DNA of 64,000 bases from CAVSWT01 sp963777515 (GCA_963777515.1 CAVZQU010000013.1:1-64000); one strand, 5' to 3'; shown: positions 17,152 through 27,755, counted from the stretch's first letter. The notes: generated by a model not told the origin, from the letters alone. A program made the numbers and translations.

Positions 17152-19617
17152 TTATTTTATTAGCATCATCTTCTTTGTTTGAACAAATGACCCGGATTTG
17201 ATCTGATATAAATAAATTCCACTTGTTAGCGATGAACCATTGAACTTAACTTCATATTTTCCCGTGGTTTTATATTCATCAATTAGTGTTGCTATATCAC
17301 GTCCAAGAATGTCATAAACTTTAATTGTTACATGTCCTGCTGCAGGTAATTGATAACTGATTACAGTACTTGGATTAAAAGGATTTGGGTAGTTTTGATA
17401 AAGTTTAAACGCGTTTGGGATTGTTTCTAATTTATTTTTGTTCTCTTCAACACTAACAATCGTGTTATAATTATGCCCGATAAGATAAATTGAACTTAGC
17501 GAACCGATTTCCGAACAACTTATATCAAGTGTTGCAGTTGTGTCACCGCCGGTTGGATTGAATTGAAGATTAACAGAATATGATTCATTTGGCGATACAG
17601 CCTGAGTTCCTCCACCTGAACTTATTGCAAAAGAATTTGCGCCGCTTCCCGAAATAGATGAACTATCAAATTGCATATCTGTACTATTCATATTAAAGCA
17701 ATTTACCGAACATTCATTATGGTTCTTAAAAAAGTATAAGTAATTCCGGAATGCATTCCAGGTTCCTTTATTTGTTATTGTCCCGTTAACCTTTACGTTT
17801 AGTAAATCATCATAAACATTACCTATAAATCCATTATTAAGAATGCTGCCGTAAACTGTTATCTCGTAGGTTGCTGTTCCTCCTCCATAAGAGGTCGCAG
17901 ATATAGTGTCGTTTATTATTATTGATGCAACCGCATCTACTTTATTACCAATTTCTACCAGTCCATTAATTTCTATCTGATCTAATAATCTTATATAAGA
18001 TAAGATTCCGTTTTTAAGTTTTACATTTTTTAGGTATCCGTTATGAACTGAATTCCCTGCATTTAATTCCAGGCTATAATTATTCATATCAAGAACAGTT
18101 CTACCTAAATAAATTGATCCGGTGTTTTTAATATCTGTAAGAGCTTTTAGTGAGCTTGTTGAATCAACATCTTCAAACCAAGTTTCAAACATCTTCCCGG
18201 ATTTAAGTGAAATTTCTTGATCAGACGATCCGTTAAAAACAGTTTTATAATTTGTCCATTGGTTATTGTTTATAATATTTCCGGTTGTATTTAGAATGAG
18301 TCTGTCACCAAACGGATTATCATCTTTAATTATTCCATTATTAACTATGTCTCCATTAACTTGGAGATTATAATTATAGCTGCCTCCACCGTAGACATTA
18401 TTTTGCAGAGTATCAGTGATTGTAATTGAGCCTTCGAAATTGTTTCCATTATCAACAACTACTTTGCCTTTTATTTCAAGAGTATTTAAAGAAGTAATGT
18501 TTTGAAGATGACCGTTATTCAGAACTGCATTTTCTAAGAGCCCATTATAAAGCCATCCTGAAAGATTTAATTGATGATCATTCATAATTAAGTGGCTTCT
18601 ATTTAAACTATAATCTCCTAAAATTGTAATATCAGTATTTGCAGCAACACTACTTGAAGAATCAAGATCAGCAAAGCTTCTTTGAAAGTACATATCTTCT
18701 GTCTGGGCTATATATTGTGTTTTGCTGCCTGTAAAATTAGTGATTGAGTTTTCCCATATGCCATTATTTGTAATATCTCCTGTAACATTAATTGTCAGTC
18801 TATCATCCTGGAAATTAAAGTCTTTAATAACACCGTTATTAATTATATCACCATCGACATTCAACTTATAATAAATGCTTCCCTGTCCATACTCATCATT
18901 TTGAAGTGTGTCTTCGACAGTGATTGTCCCTTCCATATATAGAGGATTGGATTGGTTTTCCCATACTAAAAAGTTTCCCTTAATATTAAAGTCTCCTTTA
19001 ATTCTGCCGTTATAAATATTATAAGGGGCAACACCTATAATAGAATGATTTCCCATTTCTAAAGTTGAACCACCAAGATTAAAATCGCCTTTGAATTCTA
19101 AATCAGATCCTGCAAATATTTTTCCATCAACCCCTTCTTTAACAAATGGATTTCCAGCGTAGCTGTCTGCAGCCATTGTTATATTTCTGTCTGATGAACC
19201 TTTTAAAACAGTTTGATATGGGGTCCAGTTACTATTACAGGTAAGATCTCCATAAAGATGAATGTGTATTCTATCATCATTAAGGATAGGATTAATAGTT
19301 CCATTAATGGTTGCATTACCATAAACCTGTAGAATATAAGTTCCGGCACCGCCGCCATAATTTCCTGGTTTAAGTGAACCTGTGGTATTTATTAATAAAT
19401 CATTACAGATGTTTGGATTATTTGGGGGGGCATGATATGTTAAAATTACCGGGCCATCAATCACAACATTACTGGATGCAGAAGGAACTGTGCCACCGAT
19501 CCAGGTTTTGCTTGAATCCCACATTCCGCCCACTGTAGTGGAATTAATTGTAGTCTGCGAATATGATAACGCGGTAAAGAGAACTAAAAAGATAAATAAT
19601 TGTTTAAGGAGTTTCAT
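17152..19617 (-). CDS. Large repetitive secreted protein with T9SS sorting domain
   Basis: 821 aa with signal peptide MKLLKQLFIFLVLFTALSYS. The body has four repeats of about 150 residues, each with a YGGGxxxYxLxVxG strand, an NNGxIKDxxxxDRLxxxxTGxIxNNxxW block and a FxGSxxQxI block (for example DDRLTINVTGDITNNGIW and GDRLILNTTGNIINNNQW). This suggests a long beta-solenoid. The last 85 residues are a complete sorting domain (YQNYPNPFNPSTVISYQLP, VYDILGRDIATLIDE, SGIYLYQIKSGSF, KKMMLIK). It is likely a surface filament, adhesin or passenger. It lies 12 bases beyond the response regulator gene in the same direction, so it could be a target or part of that operon. Confidence 0.85.
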   Translation of the reverse strand: MKLLKQLFIFLVLFTALSYSQTTINSTTVGGMWDSSKTWIGGTVPSASSNVVIDGPVILTYHAPPNNPNICNDLLINTTGSLKPGNYGGGAGTYILQVYGNATINGTINPILNDDRIHIHLYGDLTCNSNWTPYQTVLKGSSDRNITMAADSYAGNPFVKEGVDGKIFAGSDLEFKGDFNLGGSTLEMGNHSIIGVAPYNIYNGRIKGDFNIKGNFLVWENQSNPLYMEGTITVEDTLQNDEYGQGSIYYKLNVDGDIINNGVIKDFNFQDDRLTINVTGDITNNGIWENSITNFTGSKTQYIAQTEDMYFQRSFADLDSSSSVAANTDITILGDYSLNRSHLIMNDHQLNLSGWLYNGLLENAVLNNGHLQNITSLNTLEIKGKVVVDNGNNFEGSITITDTLQNNVYGGGSYNYNLQVNGDIVNNGIIKDDNPFGDRLILNTTGNIINNNQWTNYKTVFNGSSDQEISLKSGKMFETWFEDVDSTSSLKALTDIKNTGSIYLGRTVLDMNNYSLELNAGNSVHNGYLKNVKLKNGILSYIRLLDQIEINGLVEIGNKVDAVASIIINDTISATSYGGGTATYEITVYGSILNNGFIGNVYDDLLNVKVNGTITNKGTWNAFRNYLYFFKNHNECSVNCFNMNSTDMQFDSSSISGSGANSFAISSGGGTQAVSPNESYSVNLQFNPTGGDTTATLDISCSEIGSLSSIYLIGHNYNTIVSVEENKNKLETIPNAFKLYQNYPNPFNPSTVISYQLPAAGHVTIKVYDILGRDIATLIDEYKTTGKYEVKFNGSSLTSGIYLYQIKSGSFVQTKKMMLIK

Positions 19618-19628
19618 TTAGTATTCCT

Positions 19629-20250
19629 TCAATTAATTATTGATTGATTAATATTGTTTTGAATTTTTAAATAGATTGACCGGATGTATTTCAGAACGCA
19701 TATTTCAGTTTCAGATAACTCGCGAGCAACTGTTGAATAAGATTTTCCCGAGGCAATTTTTTGAAGAATTTTTTCTTCCTGTTCGTTCAACCTGAATTTT
19801 TTAAATGATTGATTTTTGAATTTAGCAAGAATATATCTCGCCGCATTTGGTGTTAATGGTGATCCGCCAATTGATATATTCCGCAATGTTGATAATAAGC
19901 CTTTGGCTGAAGTCTTTTTGGATATATAGCCAGCAGCCCCGGCAGTAATTGCTTTAACGATTTGTTCATCATCTTCGAATGCTGAGTAGACAACAACCAA
20001 AATTTTAGGATGATGTTTCTTTAAGTATTTAATTCCTTCCTGTCCTGAGTATGCCCGGAAGCCTGATATCCATTACGATTAAATTTGCTTCATAAATTTT
20101 GTCACTCTTGAATGCTTCTTCACAGTTTGCATAAGAACCGATTAGCTTAAAATCATCCTCGGAATTCAGAATCATCTCAATTCCACTTCGGATGAAACGA
20201 TTGTCCTCGATTATTATAACCCGGATTGGAGTATTTCTTTCAGTGCCCAT
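19629..20250 (-). CDS. NarL/LuxR-type response regulator, frameshifted, with degenerate HTH
   Basis: The segment 20029-20250 carries the start of the receiver (RVIIIEDNRFIRSGIEMILN, then LIVMDIRLPG with the phospho-accepting Asp). The segment 19629-20000 and its 5' extension carry GIKYLKKHHPKILVVVYSAF, the conserved Lys (AGYISKKTSAKG) and a C-terminal HTH-like region (LNEQEEKILQKIASGKSYST). The frames meet near 20042-20053, where one surplus or two missing bases replace the usual MSGxEGI. The HTH is shorter and less conserved than in the neighbouring regulator at 20405-21064, so DNA binding may be altered. It lies downstream of the kinase and a first regulator. Confidence 0.75.
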
Positions 20251-20312
20251 TTTCCACTGTTAAAAAGGAGAATTATTCTGTTTGAATTTTAAGTGGTAAA
20301 AAGGAAGGAAGC

Positions 20313-20330
20313 ACTACAGGTATCTGTAGT
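20313..20330. promoter_or_regulatory. 18-bp dyad between two response regulator genes
   Basis: ACTACAG and CTGTAGT flank GTAT, 62 bases before the start of the second response regulator. Read on the plus strand a T-run follows, but no plus-strand gene ends here. It is a candidate regulator-binding site or a weak hairpin terminating the upstream regulator transcript. Confidence 0.35.
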
Positions 20331-20404
20331 TTTTAAGAGTAAAAATCAATTTTGAATTTTGAACCTTTTGAAATAGCAATTAGGCCATTTAACAATTAAT
20401 AAGA

Positions 20405-21064
20405 TTATAATTTGATTATCCTCTTTTTCAATCCTTCTGCAACAGCTTCTGCGCGGCTGTGTACCTGAAGTTTTTCATAGATATGCCGAATATGATAATA
20501 AACTCCGTCTACAGAGAGAAAAATCTTTTTTGCAATTTCTGAATATGATTTACCCATTGACATTTCTTCAAGGACTTGCTTTTCCCGTTCAGTTAATTCG
20601 ATACTTTTGCCAACAGAGGATTTTAAAGTAGTTTTTTGAAAAGATGCAATTACCCTTCGCGCAACAGTTGGAGTCATTGGTGAGCCGCCGTTATATGCAT
20701 CACGTAGTGCAGCTATTAATTCTGCAGGAGTAGTTTTCTTAAGAAGATATCCAACAGCTCCGGAGCAAATTGCATCAAAAATTTTTTCATTATCTTCATG
20801 TACAGTACACATTACAATAATTAAACCGGGGTATTTTTCTTTTAAGAATTTAGCACCATCTATTCCGGACATTCCAGGCAGCCCGATATCCATTAAGACA
20901 ATATCTGCAGTTCCGATTTCTTCATTCTTAAATGCTTCTTCACAACTACCAAAAGAGCCAGTAACTAAAAAATCTTTTTCGTTTTGTAATGCAAGCTCCC
21001 AGCCTGTCCGGATTAATTTATTGTCTTCAATTAAATTTAGTTTTATGATTTTAGAATGATTCAT
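20405..21064 (-). CDS. NarL/LuxR-family response regulator
   Basis: 219 aa, normal length. The receiver has the acidic pair in LIEDNKLIRTGWELAL, phospho-accepting Asp in VLMDIGLPGMSGIDGA and the conserved Lys in VGYLLKKTTPAELI. The C-terminal HTH_LuxR is LTEREKQVLEEMSMGKSYSE then IAKKIFLSVDGVYYHIRHIYEKL. It is a DNA-binding transcription factor, almost certainly phosphorylated by the kinase encoded 41 bases upstream in the same direction. It is intact, unlike its paralogue at 19629-20250. Confidence 0.92.
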   Translation of the reverse strand: MNHSKIIKLNLIEDNKLIRTGWELALQNEKDFLVTGSFGSCEEAFKNEEIGTADIVLMDIGLPGMSGIDGAKFLKEKYPGLIIVMCTVHEDNEKIFDAICSGAVGYLLKKTTPAELIAALRDAYNGGSPMTPTVARRVIASFQKTTLKSSVGKSIELTEREKQVLEEMSMGKSYSEIAKKIFLSVDGVYYHIRHIYEKLQVHSRAEAVAEGLKKRIIKL

Positions 21065-21104
21065 TTATTTTGAAAAAATGCAATTACTCTAAGTTTATTA
21101 ATTG

Positions 21105-24100
21105 TTAAACCGGGATAAGGATCTTCCATTCGGTTCCTTTATCTATTAAACTTATTAAATCTATATGACCGTTCAAAGCTTTTGAGCGTGTTTGAATATT
21201 TTTTACTCCATTTCCTTCGGTATTTTTTTTAACATCAAAACCTTTCCCGTTATCAGAAACAATTAATTTTAATTTATTTTCTTGAAAAGTTATTGAGATT
21301 TTTAATTCATTACATTCGGAGTGTTTTACGGCATTTGTAACAATCTCTTTAAAAACTAACCATAGGTTTCTTCTTCGTTCCATATCAAGAGGCTTAACAG
21401 AAATTACTTCAGGTATTTCTATATTATAATTTATTCCTTTGCTCTCACATAAGTCAGATGCAAATCGGCGGAATTTGGGAAGTATAATTTCCCACTTATC
21501 ATTTTCAGGATTTATTGACCAGATAATGTCACTCATAGATTCTTGAACACTGAATGCACTTTCCCGAATTAGTGTAATTAATTTTTGAAGCATAGGTGTT
21601 TTTGCGTCACCCACTTCCTTATCAATTGCATCAGAGAAATAAACCATCCCGGTTATAGTAGCACTAACATCATCATGTAAATCCCGGGCAATCCGAAGCC
21701 GGGTGCGTTCAACTTCAAGCAGCTTGTTCAAACGGTATTTATGCAATGCGAAAAGAATAAATGCAAGAAAAATTAATGATAATGTTCTAAACCACCAGGT
21801 CTGCCAGAAGGGGGGAGTAATAATGATATTTATAAAAGCTTCCTGCTTACTCCAAACACCATCATTGTTTGAGCCCTTAACTCGAAAAGTATATTTACCG
21901 GGAGAAATATCTGTATAACTTGCATATCGTCTGTTACCTGTATAAATCCAGCCGGCATCAACATCATCAAGCATATATGCATATTGATTTTTCCCCGGAG
22001 CTGTATAGTCGAGTGCAGCAAATTCGAATGAGAAAAAATTTTGTTTATATGAAAGTGTTATGTCTCTTGTTAAATTAATTGGTTTTTTAAGTTTCATACT
22101 CTTATTAAACACACTGAATTTTGTAAGCACAATTTGAGGAGGGTTGGGATTATCTGTAATATTATAGGGAAAAAATTCAGTGATCCCTTTAGTACCGCCG
22201 AAATATAATTTACCGTCACTTGCTTTAAAGTATGATCCTTGAATAAACTCACCGCTTTGCAGCCCATCCGAATGGTCAAAATTTTTGCAAACATAAGTCT
22301 TTTTGTTGAACCTGCTTAATCCATTGTTTGTGCTTAACCATATATGGCCAATACCATCATCTAAAATTCCAGCTATTACATTGCCAGCCAAACCATCATT
22401 AATTGTAAATCTTCTAAAAGATTTTTTATCAGGTAAAAACTTGTTTAGCCCGCCACCTCGTGTCCCTATCCATAAATAACCGCTGTTGTCTGTAAGAATA
22501 CATTGAATTGCGTTATTACTAAGACTATTTGTATCATGAGGATTATTTTGGTAATAAGTAAATTTATCTGAGAATGGATTATATTTATTAAGTCCTTTAT
22601 TGTATGTGCCAATCCAAATAGATCCATTTTTATCTTCGCAAATGTCTGTAATTCTATCTTCGCAGATAGTATTTGAATTATTGTTTTTATGTTTGTAGAC
22701 CGTTACATTTTCTCTTAATGAATCCAACCGCCGAACACCATCGAAGCTTGTACCAATCCATAATTCACCGCGCGCATCTTCAAAGAATACTCCAATACCT
22801 GCAACAACCGGGGAAACCTCCTGCTGTGTTTTGAAAATGTTTTGTTCTCTATTATAAGTAATTACTTTCCCAGCAGATGTTCCAAATCCAGGATCAGCCC
22901 CGATCCATATGGTGCCTTTATGATCTTCAAATATCGCAGTGATTGTATTACTGATGATTTTGGGAGAAAGATGGTTGTAATGTTCAAATTCTTTTTTCCC
23001 GGCTAATCGTTTATTTAATCCTCCTCCATCAGTTCCTACCCAAAGTGTCCCTAAATGATCTTCACACAATGCCAGAACTGTGCTAATTTTTAAACCGTCA
23101 GGATCATTTGCAATATGAGAGATATTAAAAAAGTTTTGTTGCCTCATATCAATTCTTTTAGCACCATCATTTGCAGTACCAATCCATAGAGCTCCGCTTC
23201 TATCTTCAAAGAAGCACATTATCGAGCCGAGGTTCAATGATGATTGTAAGGAAGAGCCAGAGCGATAATTTTTAAATACCTTCTTAGTATGGTCATATAA
23301 ATCTAATCCGGCATCAGCAGTACCAATCCAAACATTTGATTTTAAATCAGGATAAATGCAAAATACTCTATTGCTTGAAATACTATTTAAATTTTTAAGG
23401 TTGTTTTGAAATACTTTAAAAGAACTTCTCTTTTTATCGAATACACTTACTCCTCCATTAGCCGATGCTATCCACAGGTTTCCCTCTTTATCTTCAGCTA
23501 TATCAAAAACTGCGTTGCCTCCTAAAGAGTTTGGATTACTTGGATTATGTTTATACTTTGCAATTTTACCATTGGTACAATCATAGCTAATTAAACCTTC
23601 CCATGTTCCGATCCAGATTAATCCTGAGTTATCTGCATGCATACTTTGCAAATGAATATCTTGCGAGTTGTTCTTTTTATTTAGAATAATATCTTTTTTA
23701 ATAAATCCATTTTTCTCCCAATCGAATCGATATAAAATACCTGCTACTGTTCCTACCCAAATGTTACCGGAAATATCTTCAACCACACAGCGGGCGAGCG
23801 GGTTTTGATTAATAGGCCGGATAGCAGTATCAAGCAGATAATTTTTAAAAATGTCTCTTTTGTAATCATATCTGTTTACTTCGCCGGTCAAAGTAATTAT
23901 CCAAAGATAGCCGCGGGAATCTACAAGTAACCTTCTGATACCTGTTGCAGATATTGATTCAGGATTGAGCGGATTCGGCCTGTAAATTGTAAAATTATAA
24001 CCATCATATTTATTTAATCCGTCTCTTGTGGCGAACCACATAAAACCGATGCTGTCCTGAACAATACTATAAACTGTTGATTGTGATAATCCCTGTTCAA

Positions 24101-24197
24101 TAGAAATATTTTTAAAATTTATTTGATCGGGCTGGCAAATATCGGATGAATAAAATACAAAAATAAAAACAAGAATATTTCTCCCGATGAATCTCAT
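21105..24197 (-). CDS. Propeller-sensor histidine kinase (Reg_prop, Y_Y_Y, HisKA_3, HATPase)
   Basis: 1030 aa. A signal peptide is followed by about 14 two-component-regulator propeller repeats (consensus EDxxGxLWIGTxxGGLNKY) to about residue 690. A Y_Y_Y domain follows (FAALDYTAPGKNQYAYMLDD), then one membrane helix near residue 780 (WWFRTLSLIFLAFILFALHK). HisKA_3 has the phospho-acceptor His in RIARDLHDDVSATITG. The HATPase has N-box FKEIVTNAVKHS, DNGKGF and GNGVKNI. Unlike many Bacteroidetes hybrid systems, the kinase carries no receiver or AraC domain and relies on separate NarL-type regulators next door. The propellers presumably sense a periplasmic ligand such as a glycan, which is inference. 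The start ATG at 24195-24197 is preceded by a purine-rich stretch. Confidence 0.92.
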   Translation of the reverse strand: MRFIGRNILVFIFVFYSSDICQPDQINFKNISIEQGLSQSTVYSIVQDSIGFMWFATRDGLNKYDGYNFTIYRPNPLNPESISATGIRRLLVDSRGYLWIITLTGEVNRYDYKRDIFKNYLLDTAIRPINQNPLARCVVEDISGNIWVGTVAGILYRFDWEKNGFIKKDIILNKKNNSQDIHLQSMHADNSGLIWIGTWEGLISYDCTNGKIAKYKHNPSNPNSLGGNAVFDIAEDKEGNLWIASANGGVSVFDKKRSSFKVFQNNLKNLNSISSNRVFCIYPDLKSNVWIGTADAGLDLYDHTKKVFKNYRSGSSLQSSLNLGSIMCFFEDRSGALWIGTANDGAKRIDMRQQNFFNISHIANDPDGLKISTVLALCEDHLGTLWVGTDGGGLNKRLAGKKEFEHYNHLSPKIISNTITAIFEDHKGTIWIGADPGFGTSAGKVITYNREQNIFKTQQEVSPVVAGIGVFFEDARGELWIGTSFDGVRRLDSLRENVTVYKHKNNNSNTICEDRITDICEDKNGSIWIGTYNKGLNKYNPFSDKFTYYQNNPHDTNSLSNNAIQCILTDNSGYLWIGTRGGGLNKFLPDKKSFRRFTINDGLAGNVIAGILDDGIGHIWLSTNNGLSRFNKKTYVCKNFDHSDGLQSGEFIQGSYFKASDGKLYFGGTKGITEFFPYNITDNPNPPQIVLTKFSVFNKSMKLKKPINLTRDITLSYKQNFFSFEFAALDYTAPGKNQYAYMLDDVDAGWIYTGNRRYASYTDISPGKYTFRVKGSNNDGVWSKQEAFINIIITPPFWQTWWFRTLSLIFLAFILFALHKYRLNKLLEVERTRLRIARDLHDDVSATITGMVYFSDAIDKEVGDAKTPMLQKLITLIRESAFSVQESMSDIIWSINPENDKWEIILPKFRRFASDLCESKGINYNIEIPEVISVKPLDMERRRNLWLVFKEIVTNAVKHSECNELKISITFQENKLKLIVSDNGKGFDVKKNTEGNGVKNIQTRSKALNGHIDLISLIDKGTEWKILIPV

Positions 24198-24330
24198 TTG
24201 AAGGAATGAAGATTTTATAATTCTATTATTTGATATATTAATTTAGCTAAAAGTAGAAACTAAATCTTATAATGATAGTTAAATTTTTATTTTAAAATTA
24301 TTTCGATAAAGACTCTCTATAAGAACATTA

Positions 24331-24358
24331 GCAGAGACGCATAGCGATGCGTCTCTAC
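24331..24358. repeat. 28-bp GTAG-type palindrome, intergenic
   Basis: The ends are GCAGAGAC and GTCTCTAC around the core GCATAGCGATGC, nearly perfect with two mismatched positions. It lies between the sensor kinase start and the end of the TPR gene at 24408. Confidence 0.85.
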
Positions 24359-24407
24359 TAAGGAAGGATATTTTTAATGTATAAAAATTATGAACAATCA
24401 TCCTTTT

Positions 24408-25052
24408 TTATTTTTTCTCATCAATCTGCATTAATAACTGTTCAACTGCTTCCTTGCCCCAATGCGGCATTAGATCATTTGCAGGAACAAACTTTTCATA
24501 TTTTGCCATAGACTTTTCTAAAATTGGTTTTGCATTTGCAGGCCCGCCGCCAAACTGTTCCGGTGTGTGAAATATTCCAACTCCAATTAAATATTCAGGT
24601 CTCGGATTTAAGGAATCAATTGCAATTGCCTGCTTAAAATTTTTATCTGCTTCTGCACCATACTTCTGCCATCTATTCATGGGATCAACCTGCATACGTG
24701 CTTGAGCAATCATTCCTTTTAATGTATATATTTCTGAATTATTCTGCTCCAATGAATCAGCCATATTGGCCATCTCAACCGCTTTATCTAAATATGCATC
24801 TGTTTGTGTTTTGGAAGTATCATTAAATGCGGCTATCACATCGGAAAATGAGCTGTAATAATAAGGCAGCCATTTATCATTTTCTGCCCGTGCTATACGT
24901 TCAAAATTATTTGCCGCATTAATCCAATCCTCAGCAGTTCGGCATTGGTCCATTTTTTTAAGATTAGACTTCATTGCTTTTTCATATTTGTCCTGGGCAA
25001 AAGTTCCGGTAAGAAATAAAAGCGAAAGAATTATTGTAAGAAAAATTTTCAT
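24408..25052 (-). CDS. Secreted TPR-like protein paired with a TonB receptor
   Basis: 214 aa. The signal peptide MKIFLTIILSLLFLTGTFAQ is followed by an all-helical region with weak TPR character (DWINAANNFERIARAENDKW, AYLDKAVEMANMADSLEQ, ADKNFKQAIAIDSLNPRPEY). It ends in LMPHWGKEAVEQLLMQIDEK. The gene begins 15 bases after the TonB receptor gene stop, and such pairs of receptor plus small helical periplasmic protein recur in Bacteroidota. It may assist receptor function or bind the imported compound. This is inferred from position only. Confidence 0.75.
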   Translation of the reverse strand: MKIFLTIILSLLFLTGTFAQDKYEKAMKSNLKKMDQCRTAEDWINAANNFERIARAENDKWLPYYYSSFSDVIAAFNDTSKTQTDAYLDKAVEMANMADSLEQNNSEIYTLKGMIAQARMQVDPMNRWQKYGAEADKNFKQAIAIDSLNPRPEYLIGVGIFHTPEQFGGGPANAKPILEKSMAKYEKFVPANDLMPHWGKEAVEQLLMQIDEKK

Positions 25053-25066
25053 TTTGATTCTCCTAT

Positions 25067-27212
25067 TTAATTATATGGATTAGATTCACCTAAAGAAATA
25101 AACATTCCCAGAAAGGCAAAGCGCGTTGCCGGCGGAAGAATTGGTGCGCTTAATTTTCCATCCGTTGAATAATTATAACCGTAAATGTTATTGAATCCAA
25201 GAATGTTATCTATTGAGAAGAAAATCACTGTAAAATTATTAAAAATAGTAGTAATGTGACTAAAATTGAAACTAAGGTTGTTATAGCTTTTTGCACGGTC
25301 TCCTAAAAACTCAGAATTGTTTGGATTAAAATAAGGACGGCCTGTCGCAAATGTATAAGTTATGCCGAAGTAAGTGGTAATATCCTGGACCCATCGCTTA
25401 GCAACAATCGATAAAGTATGCGGAGTAGAAAAAGGTGGAGCCGCAAGCGAGGGATAATTTTTATAATTTCGTTTTGTATCGAGATAAGAATATGAAATCC
25501 AGTAATCGGTGAATTCAAAAGTTTTACTGTCTCTCCAAAAAACATCGATACCTTTTGCATAACCTTTTCCAACACTGTTGAAAGGAACTTCAGGAAGATT
25601 TAAATAAGGATAAGTATAAACAGTCCCTTTAGCGAGATGTTCATAATCTTTGTAATAAGTTTCGATCCTAAAAGTTCTGTTATCACTAATGTATTGGTAA
25701 TTAAAAATGTAATGTGTTGCTTTTTCAAATAAAAAATTTCTTGATTGTAATAGAAAATCTTGTCCCGGAGTTTGATAAAATTGACCATAAGCAAAATTTA
25801 GTTGATCATATTTACCAAGCCGATAAGCAAGCGAAACACGTGGAGCTAAATTTGATTTATTAATAGTTTTTGAATGCTCAGTTCTTAATCCAATTCTTGC
25901 CGCAATATCATTGGTTATAAATATATCGGATTCAATATAACCGGCAAGATAAGTTTCATTTACACTTCCGGCTAAATCGTTGTAAGAAGATTTTGCTTTT
26001 AAGTTCTGTGCCTCCCCGCCAAAAGTTAGAACAGCTTTTGAAAATAAATTTTTTGTTATAGTAACTTTACCGGTTTGAAAATAATCATCCTGTTTTGCCA
26101 GATCAGTGTTTATATCATTTTTAACTTTATCTGACGCTGTAAGAATAGCCGGCAAAAATTGTCCAATCATCCCAGAATATATCATGATAATTCAGGTTTG
26201 AAAAAAAGTTGCTGCTCTTTTGATGTATAAAATCTTTTTGAGAAATATTATCAAGATTTGGAATATTTAGCGATAAACCTCCGGAGTGATAGGAAGTAAA
26301 TGCCTTTAGCATACCTGTCTTTGAAATTTTTTGACGGAAGTTTGCAGAGCCTTCAAAACTTTCAGGAGCTTTTTCCCAATCGGTTCTTTGTTTTTGAATA
26401 TTGAAATAAGGGTCTAGATTATAATAACCTGCTTCAACAGCAAGAGATGAGTTTTCCCATCGTTGGACATGAGAACCGCCAAATCCAACGGCCATTAAAT
26501 TTATTGCTGTTTGAGTTTTTGGTGCAAGGTCTTGTGTTTTAAGAACAAGTACCGATGAAAGCGCCTGTCCATATTGAGCTGAATATCCACCGGTGCTAAA
26601 GAAGGTTCCTTTAAATAACATAGCAGAGAATCTTCCGCGAGATGGAATATCCGGGACGCTGCTATAAAATGGATTTTCGACAACCATCTCATCAATTACT
26701 GTTTTTGTTTCGGATGCAGATCCGCCGCGTACAAACAGACCCTCAGTTTCGCCAACTTTTTGTGTGCCGGGTAATGTACTTAAAGCAGAATAAATATCTG
26801 CATCTGCCCCAGTAGTTACTACATCAAGCGGACGAAGTATAACCGACTTTTTTTCATCGCTCGCTTCAAATGATCCTGCTGATATAACTACTGTTCCAAG
26901 TTCGGATGATTCCTCTTCTAATTCTATATTATAAAATTTATCTTTCCCATCCAATACAACAGGCTGAGAATAAGTTTTGTATCCAATAAAGCTTACTACT
27001 AAAGTTCCATTGCCTTCTTCATCAGTTGTAAATGAGAAAGTCCCATCTGAATTTGATGAAATACCATCATAGGTATCTTTTAAATAAACATTAGCACCGG
27101 GAAGTGGTTCGTTGTTCTTGTCGGTTACTTTACCTGATATTTTTGTTTGTGCTATAAAAAAAGGAGAAAGAAATAATGATATAAATATGGTAAGTGAAAA
27201 TTTAAGCAGCAT
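25067..27212 (-). CDS. TonB-dependent receptor with carboxypeptidase-like domain, frameshifted
   Basis: The segment 26127-27212 holds the signal peptide (MLLKFSLTIFISLFLSPFFI), a CarboxypepD_reg-like domain (KISGKVTDKNNEPLPGANVY) and the plug (LSTLPGTQKVGETEGLFVRG, QYGQALSSVLVL). The segment 25067-26185 holds the beta-barrel to a C-terminal aromatic region (RFAFLGMFISLGES). The frames meet near 26131-26137: after WTIFAGYSYS the barrel continues as SDKVKNDINTDLAKQDDYF, implying one extra or two missing bases. Joined length is about 714 aa, normal for the smaller class of receptors. It should span the outer membrane and import a ligand using TonB energy. The ligand is unknown. It is followed at once by the helical protein at 24408. 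Confidence 0.85.
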
Positions 27213-27369
27213 CTTTTTTGAATGTTCCCGCTTGTTAGTAATATTGTCTCATTAAATTTATTAAGAAGGAATGAACCATCAAAAATTATTTGGATGATTG
27301 GTAGTATTTAACTGTGAGATGGGGATATTATTATTTAAATGAAGTTTCGGGGGAAATTAACTTAAAAAA

Positions 27370-27609
27370 TTACTGTTCTTTTTTCGGAAGCTGTTTTTTT
27401 ATTCTGTTGGAAATCCATAAACAAAGAATTCCCAATACAATGAAAAGAATAGTTATGATTGTAAATATTTCTACATCGGCAAAAAGCAAACCGCTTCCCT
27501 GCTGCAGTCGTTCGACTATTGCTGATACTGCATAAAATCCTGACATAAGAGCAACTAGCAAGAAAATAAAACCAATTATAGTTAGTAATGAAGTAAAAGT
27601 TTTTTTCAT
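27370..27609 (-). CDS. Small two-helix membrane protein
   Basis: 79 aa. Hydrophobic helices lie at about 8-32 (SLLTIIGFIFLLVALMSGFY) and 47-68 (IFTIITILFIVLGILCLWIS). The C-terminus is basic (RIKKQLPKKE). No conserved family recognised. It lies upstream of the TonB receptor gene in the same direction but 157 bases away. Confidence 0.5.
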   Translation of the reverse strand: MKKTFTSLLTIIGFIFLLVALMSGFYAVSAIVERLQQGSGLLFADVEIFTIITILFIVLGILCLWISNRIKKQLPKKEQ

Positions 27610-27755
27610 GAAGTAAAAATAATAAAGCTGGGCATACTTACTATTAAATTGACATATTTATCATGATAATATCCGGCATGTTTATATTGATTTCAATATA
27701 GTATCTCCATAAACTCAATTTGAGTTTAACTATATCGTTGCTTTAATTAAGTAGT

